Shown: positions 1 to 9,474 of the stretch, piece by piece | Numbering within the stretch: the first letter of the stretch is position 1 | Layout: every line of letters begins with the position of its first letter | Assembly (NCBI RefSeq): GCF_001678755.1 | Contig: NZ_LZDS01000010.1 | Coordinates: 1 to 47,198 of the forward strand | DNA from: Acinetobacter gandensis | Lineage (GTDB): Bacteria > Pseudomonadota > Gammaproteobacteria > Pseudomonadales > Moraxellaceae | Length of the DNA stretch: 47,198 bases | Direction of reading: 5' to 3' | Translations under genes and position numbers: made by a program | Notes under the pieces: generated by a model | What the model was told of the DNA's origin: nothing | Database searches by the model: none | Seen by the model: the letters and a program-made list of their open reading frames with translations, nothing else

Positions 1-183
1 TTTTGATTGATCGAAAGCTTGCGAGGAAGCTGAGATCAATTGATTTTTCCAGTCAATAATTTGGTTTTGATGAACATCAAACTCAGCACTCAATTCAGCA
101 AGTGTTTTTTCTGCTTTAATCGCAGCAAGTGCTACCTTAGCTTTAAAATCATTTGAATGATTTCTTCTTGGTCTACGTGCCAT
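1..183 (-). CDS. IS3-family transposase OrfA, N-terminal 61 residues (partial)
   Basis: The reading frame starts at an ATG at 183 and continues off the left edge. It begins MARRPRRNHSNDFKAKVAL, followed by the helix-turn-helix region with LAELSAEFDVHQNQI and IIDWKNQL. This is the HTH (transposase_8 / InsE-like) domain that binds the IS terminal repeats. In IS3 elements OrfA is joined to the DDE integrase OrfB by a -1 frameshift, but OrfB lies outside the window. The open frame has no stop in the visible part, so this copy may be intact. Family assignment is confident; the individual IS name is not determined. Confidence 0.88.
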   Translation of the reverse strand, partial: MARRPRRNHSNDFKAKVALAAIKAEKTLAELSAEFDVHQNQIIDWKNQLISASSQAFDQSK

Positions 184-252
184 AAAATACTCCATATATT
201 GATGTTTATAACATCATTTGAGGAGCAGAATATCACTTATAGGAGTTGTTCA
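1..252 (-). mobile_element. IS3-family insertion sequence, left-edge fragment
   Basis: The orfA-proximal end of an IS3-family element runs off the left edge of the window. Read on the minus strand, the element appears to begin at about position 252 with TGAACAACTCC. The 5'-TG is usual for IS3-family termini, and an untranslated leader then precedes the orfA start at 183. The exact terminus and the target duplication cannot be verified because the other end is outside the window. The boundary is inferred from where the downstream ORF stops looking like IS leader sequence. Confidence 0.7.
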
Positions 253-577
253 AATTTACGGATCCATCTCTCAATTGTACTTAGATGAACATCGCATTCA
301 GTTTGATGATGTGAAAGGCTATATTATTGATGGTGTCGTTTTAAACAGTTTGTCAGAGCGTTTGGAATATTTGTCAAATCGAAAATTAACGCATTTTGAC
401 GATTTAAAGCAACTCTATTCAGCTGCAATGATTATCAATGAAAAGATTGATTTAGAAATTGCCAATCAACGCTTTGTTGCTCGATTAGGGAATACAGAAG
501 AAAACTTATTGCAATTTAAGCAATATCTAAAATTGTTAAATGATTACTATCGACAGTTTATTCGAGACAAAAAATAA
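253..577 (+). pseudogene. 3' remnant of a hypothetical gene cut by the IS3 element
   Basis: An open frame runs to a TAA at 575-577, but its only possible start, a TTG at 218, lies inside the IS leader. The first about 11 codons are therefore IS-derived. The native part starts near QIYGSISQLYLDEHRIQF and covers about 108 residues. It is charged, probably helical, and has no signal peptide or membrane segment. I do not recognise the family. The most economical reading is that the IS separated this 3' part from its original start and promoter. Expression from an IS outward promoter as a fusion is possible but unsupported. Confidence 0.6.
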
Positions 578-602
578 AGCCGGAAAATTTGGCTTTTAAT
601 TT
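576..602 (+). terminator. Weak intrinsic terminator after the truncated gene
   Basis: A six-base-pair stem AAAGCC/GGCTTT with a nine-base loop overlaps the stop codon and is followed by TTAATTTT. The stem is short and the T tract is interrupted, so it is a plausible but weak terminator separating the remnant from mfd. Confidence 0.45.
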
Positions 603-744
603 TGCGATTCAATATTCTCTGCCATGTTTTAACTTATCGATTGTGTTGTAATTTCACCTGAACATCATTAGAAAATCACGCATGTAAAATGCATCGTGTT
701 AATATGTTGCTCAGGTGATTAAAACATTAAAAGCTTATTACATC

Positions 745-3700
745 ATGTTCCAGCAAGAAATTTCACAACTCAATCTTAAGCAGCTTAAAGCTGGTGAAAA
801 GCGATGGGTCGGTAACTTACAAGGCTCATCTGCGGCATTATTATTTAAAGAAATTAGTAAGCAATCGAAGCAGCTTTTTATTATTGTTGCGCGAAATAAC
901 CAGCATCTGGGGCAGCTTGAAAGTGAGCTGGAATTTTACGGAATTAAACCCACAATTTTCCCTGATTGGGAAATTTTGCCCTATGATCGACTTTCTCCAC
1001 ATCAAGATATTGTCTCTGAGAGATTAGCAATATTATCGAATATGCCGCAGCAGGGAGTATTGTTACTGTCAGCTTCAACCTTAGCACAGCGTGTTGCGCC
1101 TGCATCTTGGGTGTTGGGTGAACATTTTGATATAAATGTTGGGCAAAAGTTTGACCTAGAACAACAAAAAATGCGTTTGATTCAGGCAGGTTATCACTTG
1201 GTTGATACTGTTTATGATCATGGTGAATTTGCTGTACGTGGAAGCATTATGGATATTTATGCATCGGGACAAAGTGCACCGATTCGCATAGATTTATTCG
1301 ATGATGAAATTGATACTTTAAAGTTTTTTGACCCTGAAACGCAGCGTACCACACAAAATCTAGAACAATTTACAGTCTTGCCTGCCAAGGAGTTTCCGCT
1401 GAAAGAAGCACGTTCATTGTTTCGTGATCGTTATGCGGAAAGCTTTCCAAATGCAAATCCAAAGAAAAACCCAATTTACCAAGATGTACAAGAAGGTATT
1501 GCATCACCGGGTATTGAGTTTTATTTACCCTTATTTTTCTCTGAAAAAGCCATGCAAGAGCAAAGTACGCTATTTTCGTACTTACCAAAGAATGGCGTTG
1601 TCATTACAGATAAGGCTGTCGATGACAGTTTATTGCAATTTTGGGCAGATGTAGTTCGTCGTTATGAAGACCGTCGTCATAATGTCGACCAACCGATATT
1701 GCTGCCTGAACAATTATTTTTACAACCTAACCACATTTTAGAACAACTCAATAAGTTGCGTCGTATTGTGGCATCAGCAGAACCTTTTGATGAAAAAGCA
1801 GGTGTGCTCAACCTCGCTGCTGAAATTCCACCACGTTTACCAGTCGATCCAAAAAAAGAAAAACCGTTTAGCGCAGTTAAGCAATATATTGATAATGCAA
1901 ATTATCCAGTATTGTTAGTTGCTGAGAGTGCTGGTCGCCGAGAAACACTTAAAGATGCATTACGTCCGAGTTTAGGTGATATTCCAACTGTTGAAAGTTT
2001 TGATGATTTCATTACTTCAATGCATGCAATTGCGATCACCAACGCACCTTTAGATCGTGGCTTGCTACTGAGTAATAAGCTCAGTGTAATCTCTGAAAAT
2101 CAGTTATATGAACATCGTGTGGTACAGCGTCGTCGAAAGCGGCAACAGGAAGTCTCAGAAGAGTTTCTTGTACGCAGTCTGACTGAGCTGAATATTGGTG
2201 CACCTGTTGTTCATATCGACTATGGTGTTGGGCGTTATGCAGGTTTAATCACTTTAAGTATTGATGATCAAGATCACGAATTTCTGCAATTAGACTATGC
2301 AGATGCAGCGAAAGTTTATGTACCTGTCACGAATTTACATTTAATTAGCCGTTATAGCGGCGGCGACCCTGACCTTGCACCTTTACATAAGTTAGGTACG
2401 GATGCTTGGAGTAAAGCCAAACGTAAGGCTTTAGAACAAATACATGATGTTGCAGCGGAGCTGCTGCATATTCAGGCACGTCGTCATTCGAAGCCAGGTT
2501 ATGGTTTTGAGTTAGATCAAAGTTTATATATGCAGTTTGCGAGCGGTTTTGCATATGAAGAAACCCTTGATCAAGCCAATGCAATTGAAGCCACTTTGTA
2601 TGATATGCAACAAGCTAAACCGATGGATCGTTTGGTCTGTGGTGATGTCGGCTTTGGTAAAACTGAAGTTGCAATGCGTGCGGCTTTCGTTGCTGTACAA
2701 AATAACAAACAAGTAGCGGTTCTCGTGCCGACGACCTTGTTGGCACAGCAACATTATGAGTCGTTCAAAGATCGTTTTGCCGATTGGCCTGTCAGAATTG
2801 AAGTACTTTCTCGATTCGGTTCGTCTAAGAGTCATACAAAAACCATTGAAGACTTAGCCGACGGCAAAGTTGATATTGTGATTGGAACGCACAAAATTTT
2901 GCAGGAAAGTATTCAATTTAAAAACCTAGGTTTAATGATTGTCGACGAGGAACACCGCTTCGGAGTGCGTGATAAAGAACGTATAAAAGCATTACGTGCA
3001 GATGTTGATATGTTGACACTTACTGCTACTCCAATTCCACGAACTTTAAATATGGCTTTTAGTGGTATGCGTGATCTTTCGATTATTGCAACACCACCGG
3101 CACGTCGTTTAGCGGTGAAAACTTTCGTGCAAGAACATACTGGTGATGCCATTAAAGAGGCTGTATTACGCGAGTTGTTACGTGGTGGTCAAGTATATTT
3201 CTTGCATAATGAGGTCGACACAATTGAACGTGCAGCGGAAAGTTTACGTGAACTGGTGCCTGAAGCACGTGTCGCAGTTGCGCATGGTCAAATGAGGGAG
3301 CGTGAACTTGAACAAGTGATGCAGCAGTTTTATCACAAAGAATACAATGTATTGGTGTGTTCAACCATTATCGAAACTGGTATTGATGTGCCAAATGCCA
3401 ATACCATTTTGATTGAACGTGCTGATAAACTTGGCTTGGCGCAATTACACCAATTACGTGGTCGTGTTGGACGTTCCCATCATCAAGCTTATGCTTATTT
3501 ATTGGTGCCTTCAATTAAAGGTCTGAAAGGTGATGCTGAAAAACGTCTAGATGCAATTTCTCGCGCTTCAACTTTAGGTGCCGGTTTTATGCTCGCCACT
3601 GAAGATTTGGAAATTCGTGGCGCAGGTGAATTATTGGGTGAACAACAAAGTGGTTCTATGCAAACCATTGGTTATAGCTTGTATATGGAAATGTTGGAAA

Positions 3701-4203
3701 AAGCCACCAAAGCCATCCAAAAAGGAAAAACGCCTAACTTTGATTCGCCATTGTCGTTGACTGCTGAAATTAGCTTACATATGCCTGCATTGATTCCTGA
3801 TGATTATTTAGGTGATGTTCATCAACGTTTATTATTTTATAAGCGTATTAGTAATACAGATACGCAAGAAAAACTCGATAATATTCGAATGGAATTGATT
3901 GATCGCTTTGGTTTACCGCCACAGTCGGTAAAACAATTGTTCTCTGTCCATCAATTACGCCTCAAAGCAGAGCAATTGGGTATTACCAAAATTGATATTA
4001 GTTCACATGGCGGTAGTATCGAATTTTCACCAGATACACCTGTACAAGCGATTTCAATTATTCAAATGATGCAGAAACATCCAACCTTCTTCAGAATGGA
4101 AGGCGGGCAACGTTTAAAAGTTATGGTAATGCTTGAAGAGTACGATAAACGTATTAAATTTATCAATGACTTACTCGATAGCCTATTGAAAGAATTATCT
4201 TAA
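745..4203 (+). CDS. mfd: Transcription-repair coupling factor Mfd
   Basis: Mfd is an SF2 DNA translocase that removes RNA polymerase stalled at lesions and recruits UvrA. The protein is about 1152 aa, the usual length. An N-terminal UvrB-like region is followed by a CarD-like RNA polymerase interaction domain near residues 485-555. The RecG-like motor has Walker A GDVGFGKTE at about 633 and the Walker B-type motif VDEEHRFG at about 733. The C-terminal autoinhibitory TRCF domain follows. I chose the ATG at 745 because the protein then starts MFQQEISQL, which matches how I remember Acinetobacter Mfd beginning. An in-frame GTG at 715 would add ten residues. Neither start has a strong Shine-Dalgarno sequence. 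It appears to be monocistronic, with a hairpin following it. Confidence 0.97.
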   Translation: MFQQEISQLNLKQLKAGEKRWVGNLQGSSAALLFKEISKQSKQLFIIVARNNQHLGQLESELEFYGIKPTIFPDWEILPYDRLSPHQDIVSERLAILSNMPQQGVLLLSASTLAQRVAPASWVLGEHFDINVGQKFDLEQQKMRLIQAGYHLVDTVYDHGEFAVRGSIMDIYASGQSAPIRIDLFDDEIDTLKFFDPETQRTTQNLEQFTVLPAKEFPLKEARSLFRDRYAESFPNANPKKNPIYQDVQEGIASPGIEFYLPLFFSEKAMQEQSTLFSYLPKNGVVITDKAVDDSLLQFWADVVRRYEDRRHNVDQPILLPEQLFLQPNHILEQLNKLRRIVASAEPFDEKAGVLNLAAEIPPRLPVDPKKEKPFSAVKQYIDNANYPVLLVAESAGRRETLKDALRPSLGDIPTVESFDDFITSMHAIAITNAPLDRGLLLSNKLSVISENQLYEHRVVQRRRKRQQEVSEEFLVRSLTELNIGAPVVHIDYGVGRYAGLITLSIDDQDHEFLQLDYADAAKVYVPVTNLHLISRYSGGDPDLAPLHKLGTDAWSKAKRKALEQIHDVAAELLHIQARRHSKPGYGFELDQSLYMQFASGFAYEETLDQANAIEATLYDMQQAKPMDRLVCGDVGFGKTEVAMRAAFVAVQNNKQVAVLVPTTLLAQQHYESFKDRFADWPVRIEVLSRFGSSKSHTKTIEDLADGKVDIVIGTHKILQESIQFKNLGLMIVDEEHRFGVRDKERIKALRADVDMLTLTATPIPRTLNMAFSGMRDLSIIATPPARRLAVKTFVQEHTGDAIKEAVLRELLRGGQVYFLHNEVDTIERAAESLRELVPEARVAVAHGQMRERELEQVMQQFYHKEYNVLVCSTIIETGIDVPNANTILIERADKLGLAQLHQLRGRVGRSHHQAYAYLLVPSIKGLKGDAEKRLDAISRASTLGAGFMLATEDLEIRGAGELLGEQQSGSMQTIGYSLYMEMLEKATKAIQKGKTPNFDSPLSLTAEISLHMPALIPDDYLGDVHQRLLFYKRISNTDTQEKLDNIRMELIDRFGLPPQSVKQLFSVHQLRLKAEQLGITKIDISSHGGSIEFSPDTPVQAISIIQMMQKHPTFFRMEGGQRLKVMVMLEEYDKRIKFINDLLDSLLKELS

Positions 4204-4220
4204 ATCATCAGCCGAATATG

Positions 4221-4255
4221 AAAAAAATGCAGCTTAACTTGAACAAGTTGCTGCA
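4221..4255 (-). terminator. Minus-strand-oriented intrinsic terminator hairpin
   Basis: TGCAGC (4228-4233) pairs with GCTGCA (4250-4255), and inner AACTTG pairs with CAAGTT, leaving a two-base bulge and an AA loop. A run of seven A lies immediately before the stem, so read on the minus strand the hairpin is followed by seven T. That is the layout of a terminator for leftward transcription. No minus-strand gene feeds into it. On the plus strand it lacks a T tract. Confidence 0.6.
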
Positions 4256-4271
4256 TTGCACTGATCAGGTA

Positions 4272-4302
4272 GTGTTTCTTATGAAGAAACGCTTGATTTT
4301 TC
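4272..4302 (+). terminator. Probable mfd terminator
   Basis: GTGTTTCTT (4272-4280) and AAGAAACGC (4284-4292) form a nine-pair stem, including one G-T pair, around an ATG triloop. It is followed by TTGATTTTTCTT. It lies about 70 bases after the mfd stop. Confidence 0.6.
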
Positions 4303-4447
4303 TTAAAAATTTATTAAAGTCGTAATTAAGCAGAGCGTTATTTCAAATGCAGTTTATTTGTAATGAAAGGCTCTGTGCAGAATATTCACACCTCTAAGGA
4401 TGTGATAGTATTAGCCATCATTCTAATTTTGCATCATTTATAAAGAT

Positions 4448-4882
4448 ATGTTTAGTTTACATCCACAACTTGCTCAAGATACGTTTTATGTAGGCGACTT
4501 TCCACTGTCAACATGTCGTTTAATGAATGATATGCAATTTCCGTGGTTAATTTTGATTCCACGTGTGCCTGGAATTACTGAACTTTATGAATTGAGTCAG
4601 GCAGACCAAGAACAATTCTTACGTGAATCTAGTTGGTTATCAAGCCAATTATCACGTGTATTCCGTGCGGACAAAATGAATGTTGCTGCTTTAGGTAACA
4701 TGGTTCCACAATTGCATTTTCATCATGTAGTACGTTATCAAAATGACGTGGCTTGGCCTAAACCAGTTTGGGGTACGCCAGCAGTTCCTTACAACAATGA
4801 TGTATTGGCTCATATGCGTCAAACATTAATGCTTGCGCTTCGTGGCCAAGGTGATATGCCATTTGACTGGCGTATGGACTAA
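4448..4882 (+). CDS. HIT-family hydrolase
   Basis: This is a 144-aa histidine-triad protein, probably a nucleotide phosphohydrolase or transferase of the Ap4A-hydrolase-like branch. The triad motif is QLHFHHVVR at residues 89-97. The first two histidines (H90, H92, the second being the usual nucleophile) are present, but the third position is V94, with an extra His at 93. This HxHHxxR form, followed by AWPKPVWG, is to my knowledge common in this gammaproteobacterial subgroup and need not mean loss of activity. N-terminal residues give the typical HIT beta strand WLILIPR. It appears to be a single-gene unit; the substrate is unknown. Confidence 0.88.
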   Translation: MFSLHPQLAQDTFYVGDFPLSTCRLMNDMQFPWLILIPRVPGITELYELSQADQEQFLRESSWLSSQLSRVFRADKMNVAALGNMVPQLHFHHVVRYQNDVAWPKPVWGTPAVPYNNDVLAHMRQTLMLALRGQGDMPFDWRMD

Positions 4883-4943
4883 TCCCGATTTACGGACAAT
4901 ATCAGGATGGTAGAAGAATGAATGTCCGTAATGGAGCGACTAA

Positions 4944-6407
4944 GTGCCGTTAGACAACTTAATCAGCAAAGAACCTAAACAGTTTGAGTATTTCCATCGT
5001 ATGATGGGATATATCATGCTGTCTTTGGTGGTTGTTGTCTATCATTACACCCAGCCGGATACGCAATACCAAATTTACATTCCTGTATTTTTGTTCTTTC
5101 TTTTACTGATTACGCCAAAACTTTCTCACTGGTTAATTTATCGTTATAGCAATCGGGTAAAGCGTAGTGTTTTATTCCTCATTGATATTGTGATTATTTC
5201 AGTGATGCTGTCGGCAGTTCATTTAAGTTTAGTGCTGACGTTCTTAGCTATTTTTGCACTGCTCTATACTTCAATTTACAACAAAATTAATTTTCTCTTA
5301 TTGTCATTAGCAAGCTTGATTGGAATTGCAGTATTTTACATCTGTAATATCTATGTATTTGGATTCCAAGAATATTTCGAGGCAACAAGCAGTGAGTTAA
5401 CAGTGCTTGGCTTTATGTGTTTGATTACCTACTTTGGTGTAGGTACCTTTTATCAGCGCAGTCAAGTTCAATATATCAGCAATAAAAAAGACCACTATTA
5501 CGATCAAATGAATCGTTATATGGAGTTTGCAAACCAACTTAGTCGCTATGCGCCAATGCAGCTTTGGCAATCGATTATGAAAGGTGAGTCTGAAGCTAAA
5601 ATTGAATATAAACGTAAGAAGATGACTATTTTCTTTTCAGATATTCAGGGTTTTACCGAACTTTCTGAAACGCTTATTCCAGATGATTTAGCATTCTTAC
5701 TCAATGACTATCTCAGTCACATGACCGAAATTGCTAAGCAATATGAAGCCACGGTTGATAAGTTTATGGGCGATGCAATCCTCATTTTCTTTGGTGATCC
5801 ACACAGTCAAGGTGTTGAGCAAGACGCGAAAATTTGTCTTGAAATGGCGATGGCCATGCGTCAACAAATGAAATTGTTGCGCGAACGTTGGATTAAAATG
5901 GGTTATCCGCCATTACATATCCGCATGGGTATTTCGACGGGTTATTGTCACGTAGGGAATTATGGGGCTGCACATCGTATGGCTTATACCATTGTCGGTC
6001 GTGATGCCAATTTGGCAGCTCGTTTACAAAGTGCTGCAGAAGTCGATGAAATCTTAATTTCTGATGATACACACCATTTAATTAAAAGTGATTACCTCTG
6101 TGCACCCAAAGCACCTATTTTCCTAAAAGGGATAAAAGGGCCAGTTCGTACATGGCAAGTTATGGAAAAATACACATCACAAAAAACCGATTACCAACGC
6201 TGGTTCGATTACGAGTATAAAGGTTTTCATTTACTGTTGAACTTGGATGAAGTTCAAAACTTTGAATATCCTGAGTTGATTCATGTATTAGAGCGAATGA
6301 TTAAACGCCTTCAAACCCAGCAAAAAATGACAAATTCCGAAGGTATTGTTAAGTTAAATCTAGAAGATGAAGTGATCGAAGAAGTGAAAAAGACCGAATT
6401 TCACTAA
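4944..6407 (+). CDS. Membrane-bound class III adenylate cyclase (CyaB-like)
   Basis: This 487-aa protein makes cAMP from ATP. About five or six membrane helices fill residues 20-170 and resemble the MASE2-type sensor of Pseudomonas CyaB. The cyclase domain spans about 225-410. The two metal-binding aspartates are D233 (FSDIQGF) and D277 (DKFMGDA). The adenine-selecting pair is K273 with T349 (AYTIVG), as in bacterial ATP-specific cyclases. The transition-state residues are N356 and R360 (NLAAR). All key residues are present, so an active adenylate cyclase is expected. The start is a GTG with GGAG seven bases upstream. The C-terminal about 80 residues, including a terminal acidic helix, have no recognised domain. 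No cAMP receptor gene lies nearby. Confidence 0.92.
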   Translation: MPLDNLISKEPKQFEYFHRMMGYIMLSLVVVVYHYTQPDTQYQIYIPVFLFFLLLITPKLSHWLIYRYSNRVKRSVLFLIDIVIISVMLSAVHLSLVLTFLAIFALLYTSIYNKINFLLLSLASLIGIAVFYICNIYVFGFQEYFEATSSELTVLGFMCLITYFGVGTFYQRSQVQYISNKKDHYYDQMNRYMEFANQLSRYAPMQLWQSIMKGESEAKIEYKRKKMTIFFSDIQGFTELSETLIPDDLAFLLNDYLSHMTEIAKQYEATVDKFMGDAILIFFGDPHSQGVEQDAKICLEMAMAMRQQMKLLRERWIKMGYPPLHIRMGISTGYCHVGNYGAAHRMAYTIVGRDANLAARLQSAAEVDEILISDDTHHLIKSDYLCAPKAPIFLKGIKGPVRTWQVMEKYTSQKTDYQRWFDYEYKGFHLLLNLDEVQNFEYPELIHVLERMIKRLQTQQKMTNSEGIVKLNLEDEVIEEVKKTEFH

Positions 6408-6542
6408 CTTATAATTAAAAGTCACATTCGGACATTTTACTTTTCATTGCGAACCATTTCTCTAGAGCAATCCATTTTTATAATGTTGGTAAGTTTTATA
6501 AAGCTTATTGTTTGTAAGTAAACGGATTGAATTGTTTTCATC

Positions 6543-6568
6543 AAAAAAGCCAGCGTAAACACTGGCTT
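6543..6568 (-). terminator. Terminator of the isc operon
   Basis: AAGCCAG and CTGGCTT form a seven-pair stem with an eight-base loop. The plus-strand A run at 6543-6548 becomes a T tract for leftward transcription. It lies about 40 bases beyond the fdx stop. Confidence 0.75.
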
Positions 6569-6604
6569 CTTGGAATCACAAATTTTATTACAAGACTTTA
6601 GTTT

Positions 6605-6943
6605 TTAGTGGTTTTCAGAAGCATGGTTAATGGTGTACTTCGGAATTTCAACTTCTAAGTCTTCATTTTCAATTTTAACTTGGCAAGATAAGCGTGAGTC
6701 AGGTTCTAAGCCCCAAGCACGATCAAGTAGATCTGCTTCAACATCATCCATTTCATCTAAGCCATCAAAACCTTTACGTACAATCACGTGACATGTTGTA
6801 CATGCTTTAGACATATCACAAGCATGTTCAATTTTAATGCCGTTTTTTAACATGCTTTCACACAGGTTGGCATTTGCTTCTACTTCAAACTCAGCGCCAT
6901 TTGGGCAAATCGTTGCGTGAGGCAATACTTTAATACGTGGCAT
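6605..6943 (-). CDS. fdx: ISC-type [2Fe-2S] ferredoxin
   Basis: This 112-aa adrenodoxin-type ferredoxin supplies electrons for Fe-S cluster assembly on IscU. The cluster ligands are C42, C48, C51 and C87 in the usual C-x5-C-x2-C...C spacing (ACDMSKACTTCHV and RLSCQV). It is the last gene of the isc operon, 16 bases after hscA, and is followed by a terminator. Length and order match the standard gene. Confidence 0.97.
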   Translation of the reverse strand: MPRIKVLPHATICPNGAEFEVEANANLCESMLKNGIKIEHACDMSKACTTCHVIVRKGFDGLDEMDDVEADLLDRAWGLEPDSRLSCQVKIENEDLEVEIPKYTINHASENH

Positions 6944-6959
6944 AGTCTTTACCTATAAA

Positions 6960-8819
6960 TTAATTTGAGTTTGACCAGTCATCGAGTTTTGTGCCTTTTA
7001 ATGCGGCATCAATGTGCTGATTCATACGTGCAGCGGCAAATGCATCGCTATGTATTTTAAGCTGTTCTACAGCATGTTCAATAGCTTTGATATCTGTTGT
7101 CTCTAATGCTTCATCAAGTACAGAGCGGGCAGATGCTAGAGAGGCTTGTTGCGCTTCAGTCATCAAATGCGCATCAACTTTTAGTGCTTGGTCAAGCGCT
7201 TCGAGTTCACGTTTTGCTTCTACTTTTGTTTCTTGTAGATGACGTAAATTTTTGTCTTCTTCAGCAAACTTATAGCCATCTAAAAGCAAACGTTCGGTAT
7301 CTTCGCTTGATAAACCATAAGATGGTTTGATATCAATTTGTGCATGTACGCCAGAAGTCGTTTCTTTTGCTGAAACACTCAGTAAGCCATCAGCATCAAC
7401 TTGGAAAGTCACTTCGATGCGTGCTTGACCAGCTGTCATTGGTGGAATGCCACGAAGCACAAAACGGCCCAAGCTACGGCAATGCTCAACCAAATCACGC
7501 TCACCTTGAACAACGTGAATCAACATCGCTGTTTGGCCATCTTGATAAGTGGTAAATTCTTGGCGACGCGCAACTGGAATGGCAGTATTACGTGAAATTA
7601 AACGTTCTACTAATCCACCCATTGTTTCTAGGCCGAGTGAGAGTGGTGTAACATCAAGTAGTAAAGAGCCATCTTTCGAGTTACCAATCAACTGATTGGC
7701 TGTAATCGATGCTCCAATTGCAACCACTTCATCTGGGTTAATTGTGCAAAGTGGTTCTTGATTAAAGACGTCAGCAACCGCTTTTTGCACCGCATAAGAA
7801 CGTGTCGAACCACCGACCAAAACCACATTTTTGATGTCGTCAAGTTCAAGCTTGGCATCACGCATCACGCGTTTACAGACACTGATGGTTTTGTCTAAAG
7901 CAATTTTAATGATGGCTTCAAAGGTAGGGCGGTCTAAAGTTAAAGATTGGTCTAAAACTTTAAGCTCTACACTTTCAGCATCTGTTAGCGCTTCTTTGGC
8001 TTTGCGTGCAGAAACAATAAAATGTGCATATTCAGCATCATCTAGGGTTTCAATATTGAGTTGTTTCTTTGCCCATTTCACAATAAGACGGTCTAAGTCA
8101 TCGCCACCAAGAGCAGTGTGACCACCTGTAGCTAGAACTTCAAATACACCTTGTGAAAAACGTAAAATAGAAACGTCAAAAGTACCGCCACCTAAATCAT
8201 AGATCACATAGTTTTGGTCATGAGCTAGATTGGTGTCTTGGTCTAAACCGTATGCCACTGCAGCAGCAGTCGGTTCATTCAATAAACGTAAAACATTTAG
8301 GCCAGCAAGTTGCGCTGCATCACGTGTCGCTTGACGTTGAGCTTCGTCGAAATAAGCAGGAACAGTAATTACCGCGCCATTTACAGGATTTTTTAAACTG
8401 TTTTCTGCGCGGTCTTTCAGTTGTTTTAAAATTTCTGCAGACACTTCAACAGGCGTTTTACGGCCTTGACTGGTTTCAAAAGCAGGCATCTCATTCGCTT
8501 CACCTACAAGTTCGTAGGGATGTTGAAACTTAATATCTGCTTTAGAACGACCCATAAAACGTTTAACAGACACAATGGTATTTTTTGGATCAGTCGTTAA
8601 AAACGGTTTTGCATCATCACCATATTGCGATGTGTTTTCGCTGTAATGTGCAATTGACGGAAGTAACACTCGACCGTGTTCGTCGTTGAGCACTTTTGCT
8701 TTGCCTGAAAGTACCGTGGCTACTAACGAGTGTGTCGTGCCAAGATCGATACCAATTGCAATACGGTGTTCATGCGGCGCACTTGATTGACCAGGTTCTG
8801 CAATTTGCAAGAGAGCCAT
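6960..8819 (-). CDS. hscA: Fe-S assembly Hsp70 chaperone HscA
   Basis: HscA is a 619-aa specialised DnaK homologue that binds the IscU LPPVK motif and drives cluster transfer by ATP hydrolysis. The nucleotide-binding domain has the phosphate loops GIDLGTTHS (23-31) and YDLGGGTFD (207-215). The substrate-binding domain and helical lid follow from about residue 400. The extended, non-GrpE-dependent family is indicated by operon context with hscB upstream (37-base gap) and fdx downstream. Confidence 0.97.
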   Translation of the reverse strand: MALLQIAEPGQSSAPHEHRIAIGIDLGTTHSLVATVLSGKAKVLNDEHGRVLLPSIAHYSENTSQYGDDAKPFLTTDPKNTIVSVKRFMGRSKADIKFQHPYELVGEANEMPAFETSQGRKTPVEVSAEILKQLKDRAENSLKNPVNGAVITVPAYFDEAQRQATRDAAQLAGLNVLRLLNEPTAAAVAYGLDQDTNLAHDQNYVIYDLGGGTFDVSILRFSQGVFEVLATGGHTALGGDDLDRLIVKWAKKQLNIETLDDAEYAHFIVSARKAKEALTDAESVELKVLDQSLTLDRPTFEAIIKIALDKTISVCKRVMRDAKLELDDIKNVVLVGGSTRSYAVQKAVADVFNQEPLCTINPDEVVAIGASITANQLIGNSKDGSLLLDVTPLSLGLETMGGLVERLISRNTAIPVARRQEFTTYQDGQTAMLIHVVQGERDLVEHCRSLGRFVLRGIPPMTAGQARIEVTFQVDADGLLSVSAKETTSGVHAQIDIKPSYGLSSEDTERLLLDGYKFAEEDKNLRHLQETKVEAKRELEALDQALKVDAHLMTEAQQASLASARSVLDEALETTDIKAIEHAVEQLKIHSDAFAAARMNQHIDAALKGTKLDDWSNSN

Positions 8820-8856
8820 GTGTTACATCCTTTGAGCGTCAAATATTAAAAATAAA

Positions 8857-9372
8857 TTAAAAATCATCATCTAAGTCAAAACTGTCATCGTCTAAGAAGC
8901 GATCTTCAGTTTTGTCGATATCAGCCATTACTTTTTGGAAGAAGCGGAGTTTACGAACGGTATCGCGCGCTTCAGCCCAGTCTTGGTCGTCATAATCAAT
9001 TTTGAACTCACGTACCAAGCCATCAATCCATTGCTGAACTTCAGTTTTAAGAGAGCTTAGATCATCGGCTGATTGAGCCTCATCTAACTGCTCACGAATT
9101 TCTAAAGCATCCTGCAAAAATTCAAAATCACTAATCGATTGATCGAGATGATAATCTTGTTTTTTTAAACTTAGGAGGTACGCAGCCCGGCTATCTACAT
9201 TGGATAAAGCTTTAAACGCTTGATTAATTTCACTTGATTTAATCAGCGCAAGATCTTTGTCTTCGGCTTTATCTGGGTGATATTGTTGCTGCAACTTTAA
9301 AAACTCTGATTTTAAAACTGCTAAATCAATATCGAGTGCTACGGGAAGGTTAAACAACTCAAAATGATTCAT
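8857..9372 (-). CDS. hscB: Fe-S assembly J-protein co-chaperone HscB
   Basis: HscB is a 171-aa J-domain protein that delivers IscU to HscA and stimulates its ATPase. The J domain occupies about residues 1-75 with the HPD motif at 32-34 (YHPDK). The C-terminal three-helix IscU-binding domain follows, ending in a very acidic tail rich in Asp. I start at the ATG at 9372 (MNHFELFNLP), the conserved HscB beginning. An upstream TTG at 9390 would add six residues. No strong Shine-Dalgarno sequence is seen. Confidence 0.95.
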   Translation of the reverse strand: MNHFELFNLPVALDIDLAVLKSEFLKLQQQYHPDKAEDKDLALIKSSEINQAFKALSNVDSRAAYLLSLKKQDYHLDQSISDFEFLQDALEIREQLDEAQSADDLSSLKTEVQQWIDGLVREFKIDYDDQDWAEARDTVRKLRFFQKVMADIDKTEDRFLDDDSFDLDDDF

Positions 9373-9423
9373 GGGAGATAAGGTCCGCAATAGATGTGCA
9401 AAAAGTGGTGCTTTAAATGCAAT

Positions 9424-9450
9424 TAAAACAGTGAATATTACACTGTTTTA
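9424..9450 (-). promoter_or_regulatory. Intercistronic hairpin between iscA and hscB
   Basis: A perfect ten-pair inverted repeat, TAAAACAGTG against CACTGTTTTA, encloses a seven-base loop. It lies in the 102-base gap between iscA and hscB. On the minus strand it is followed by a short, broken T-rich stretch. It could act as a partial terminator or as an RNA-processing or stability element that lowers hscBA-fdx expression relative to iscSUA. Confidence 0.5.
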
Positions 9451-9474
9451 ATGCCAAAAGAGGGAAGTGTAGGC

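Noticed and set aside
7097..8121. Several plus-strand open frames inside hscA.
   Set aside because: They are antisense shadows of a fully conserved chaperone gene and carry no protein-family signal.
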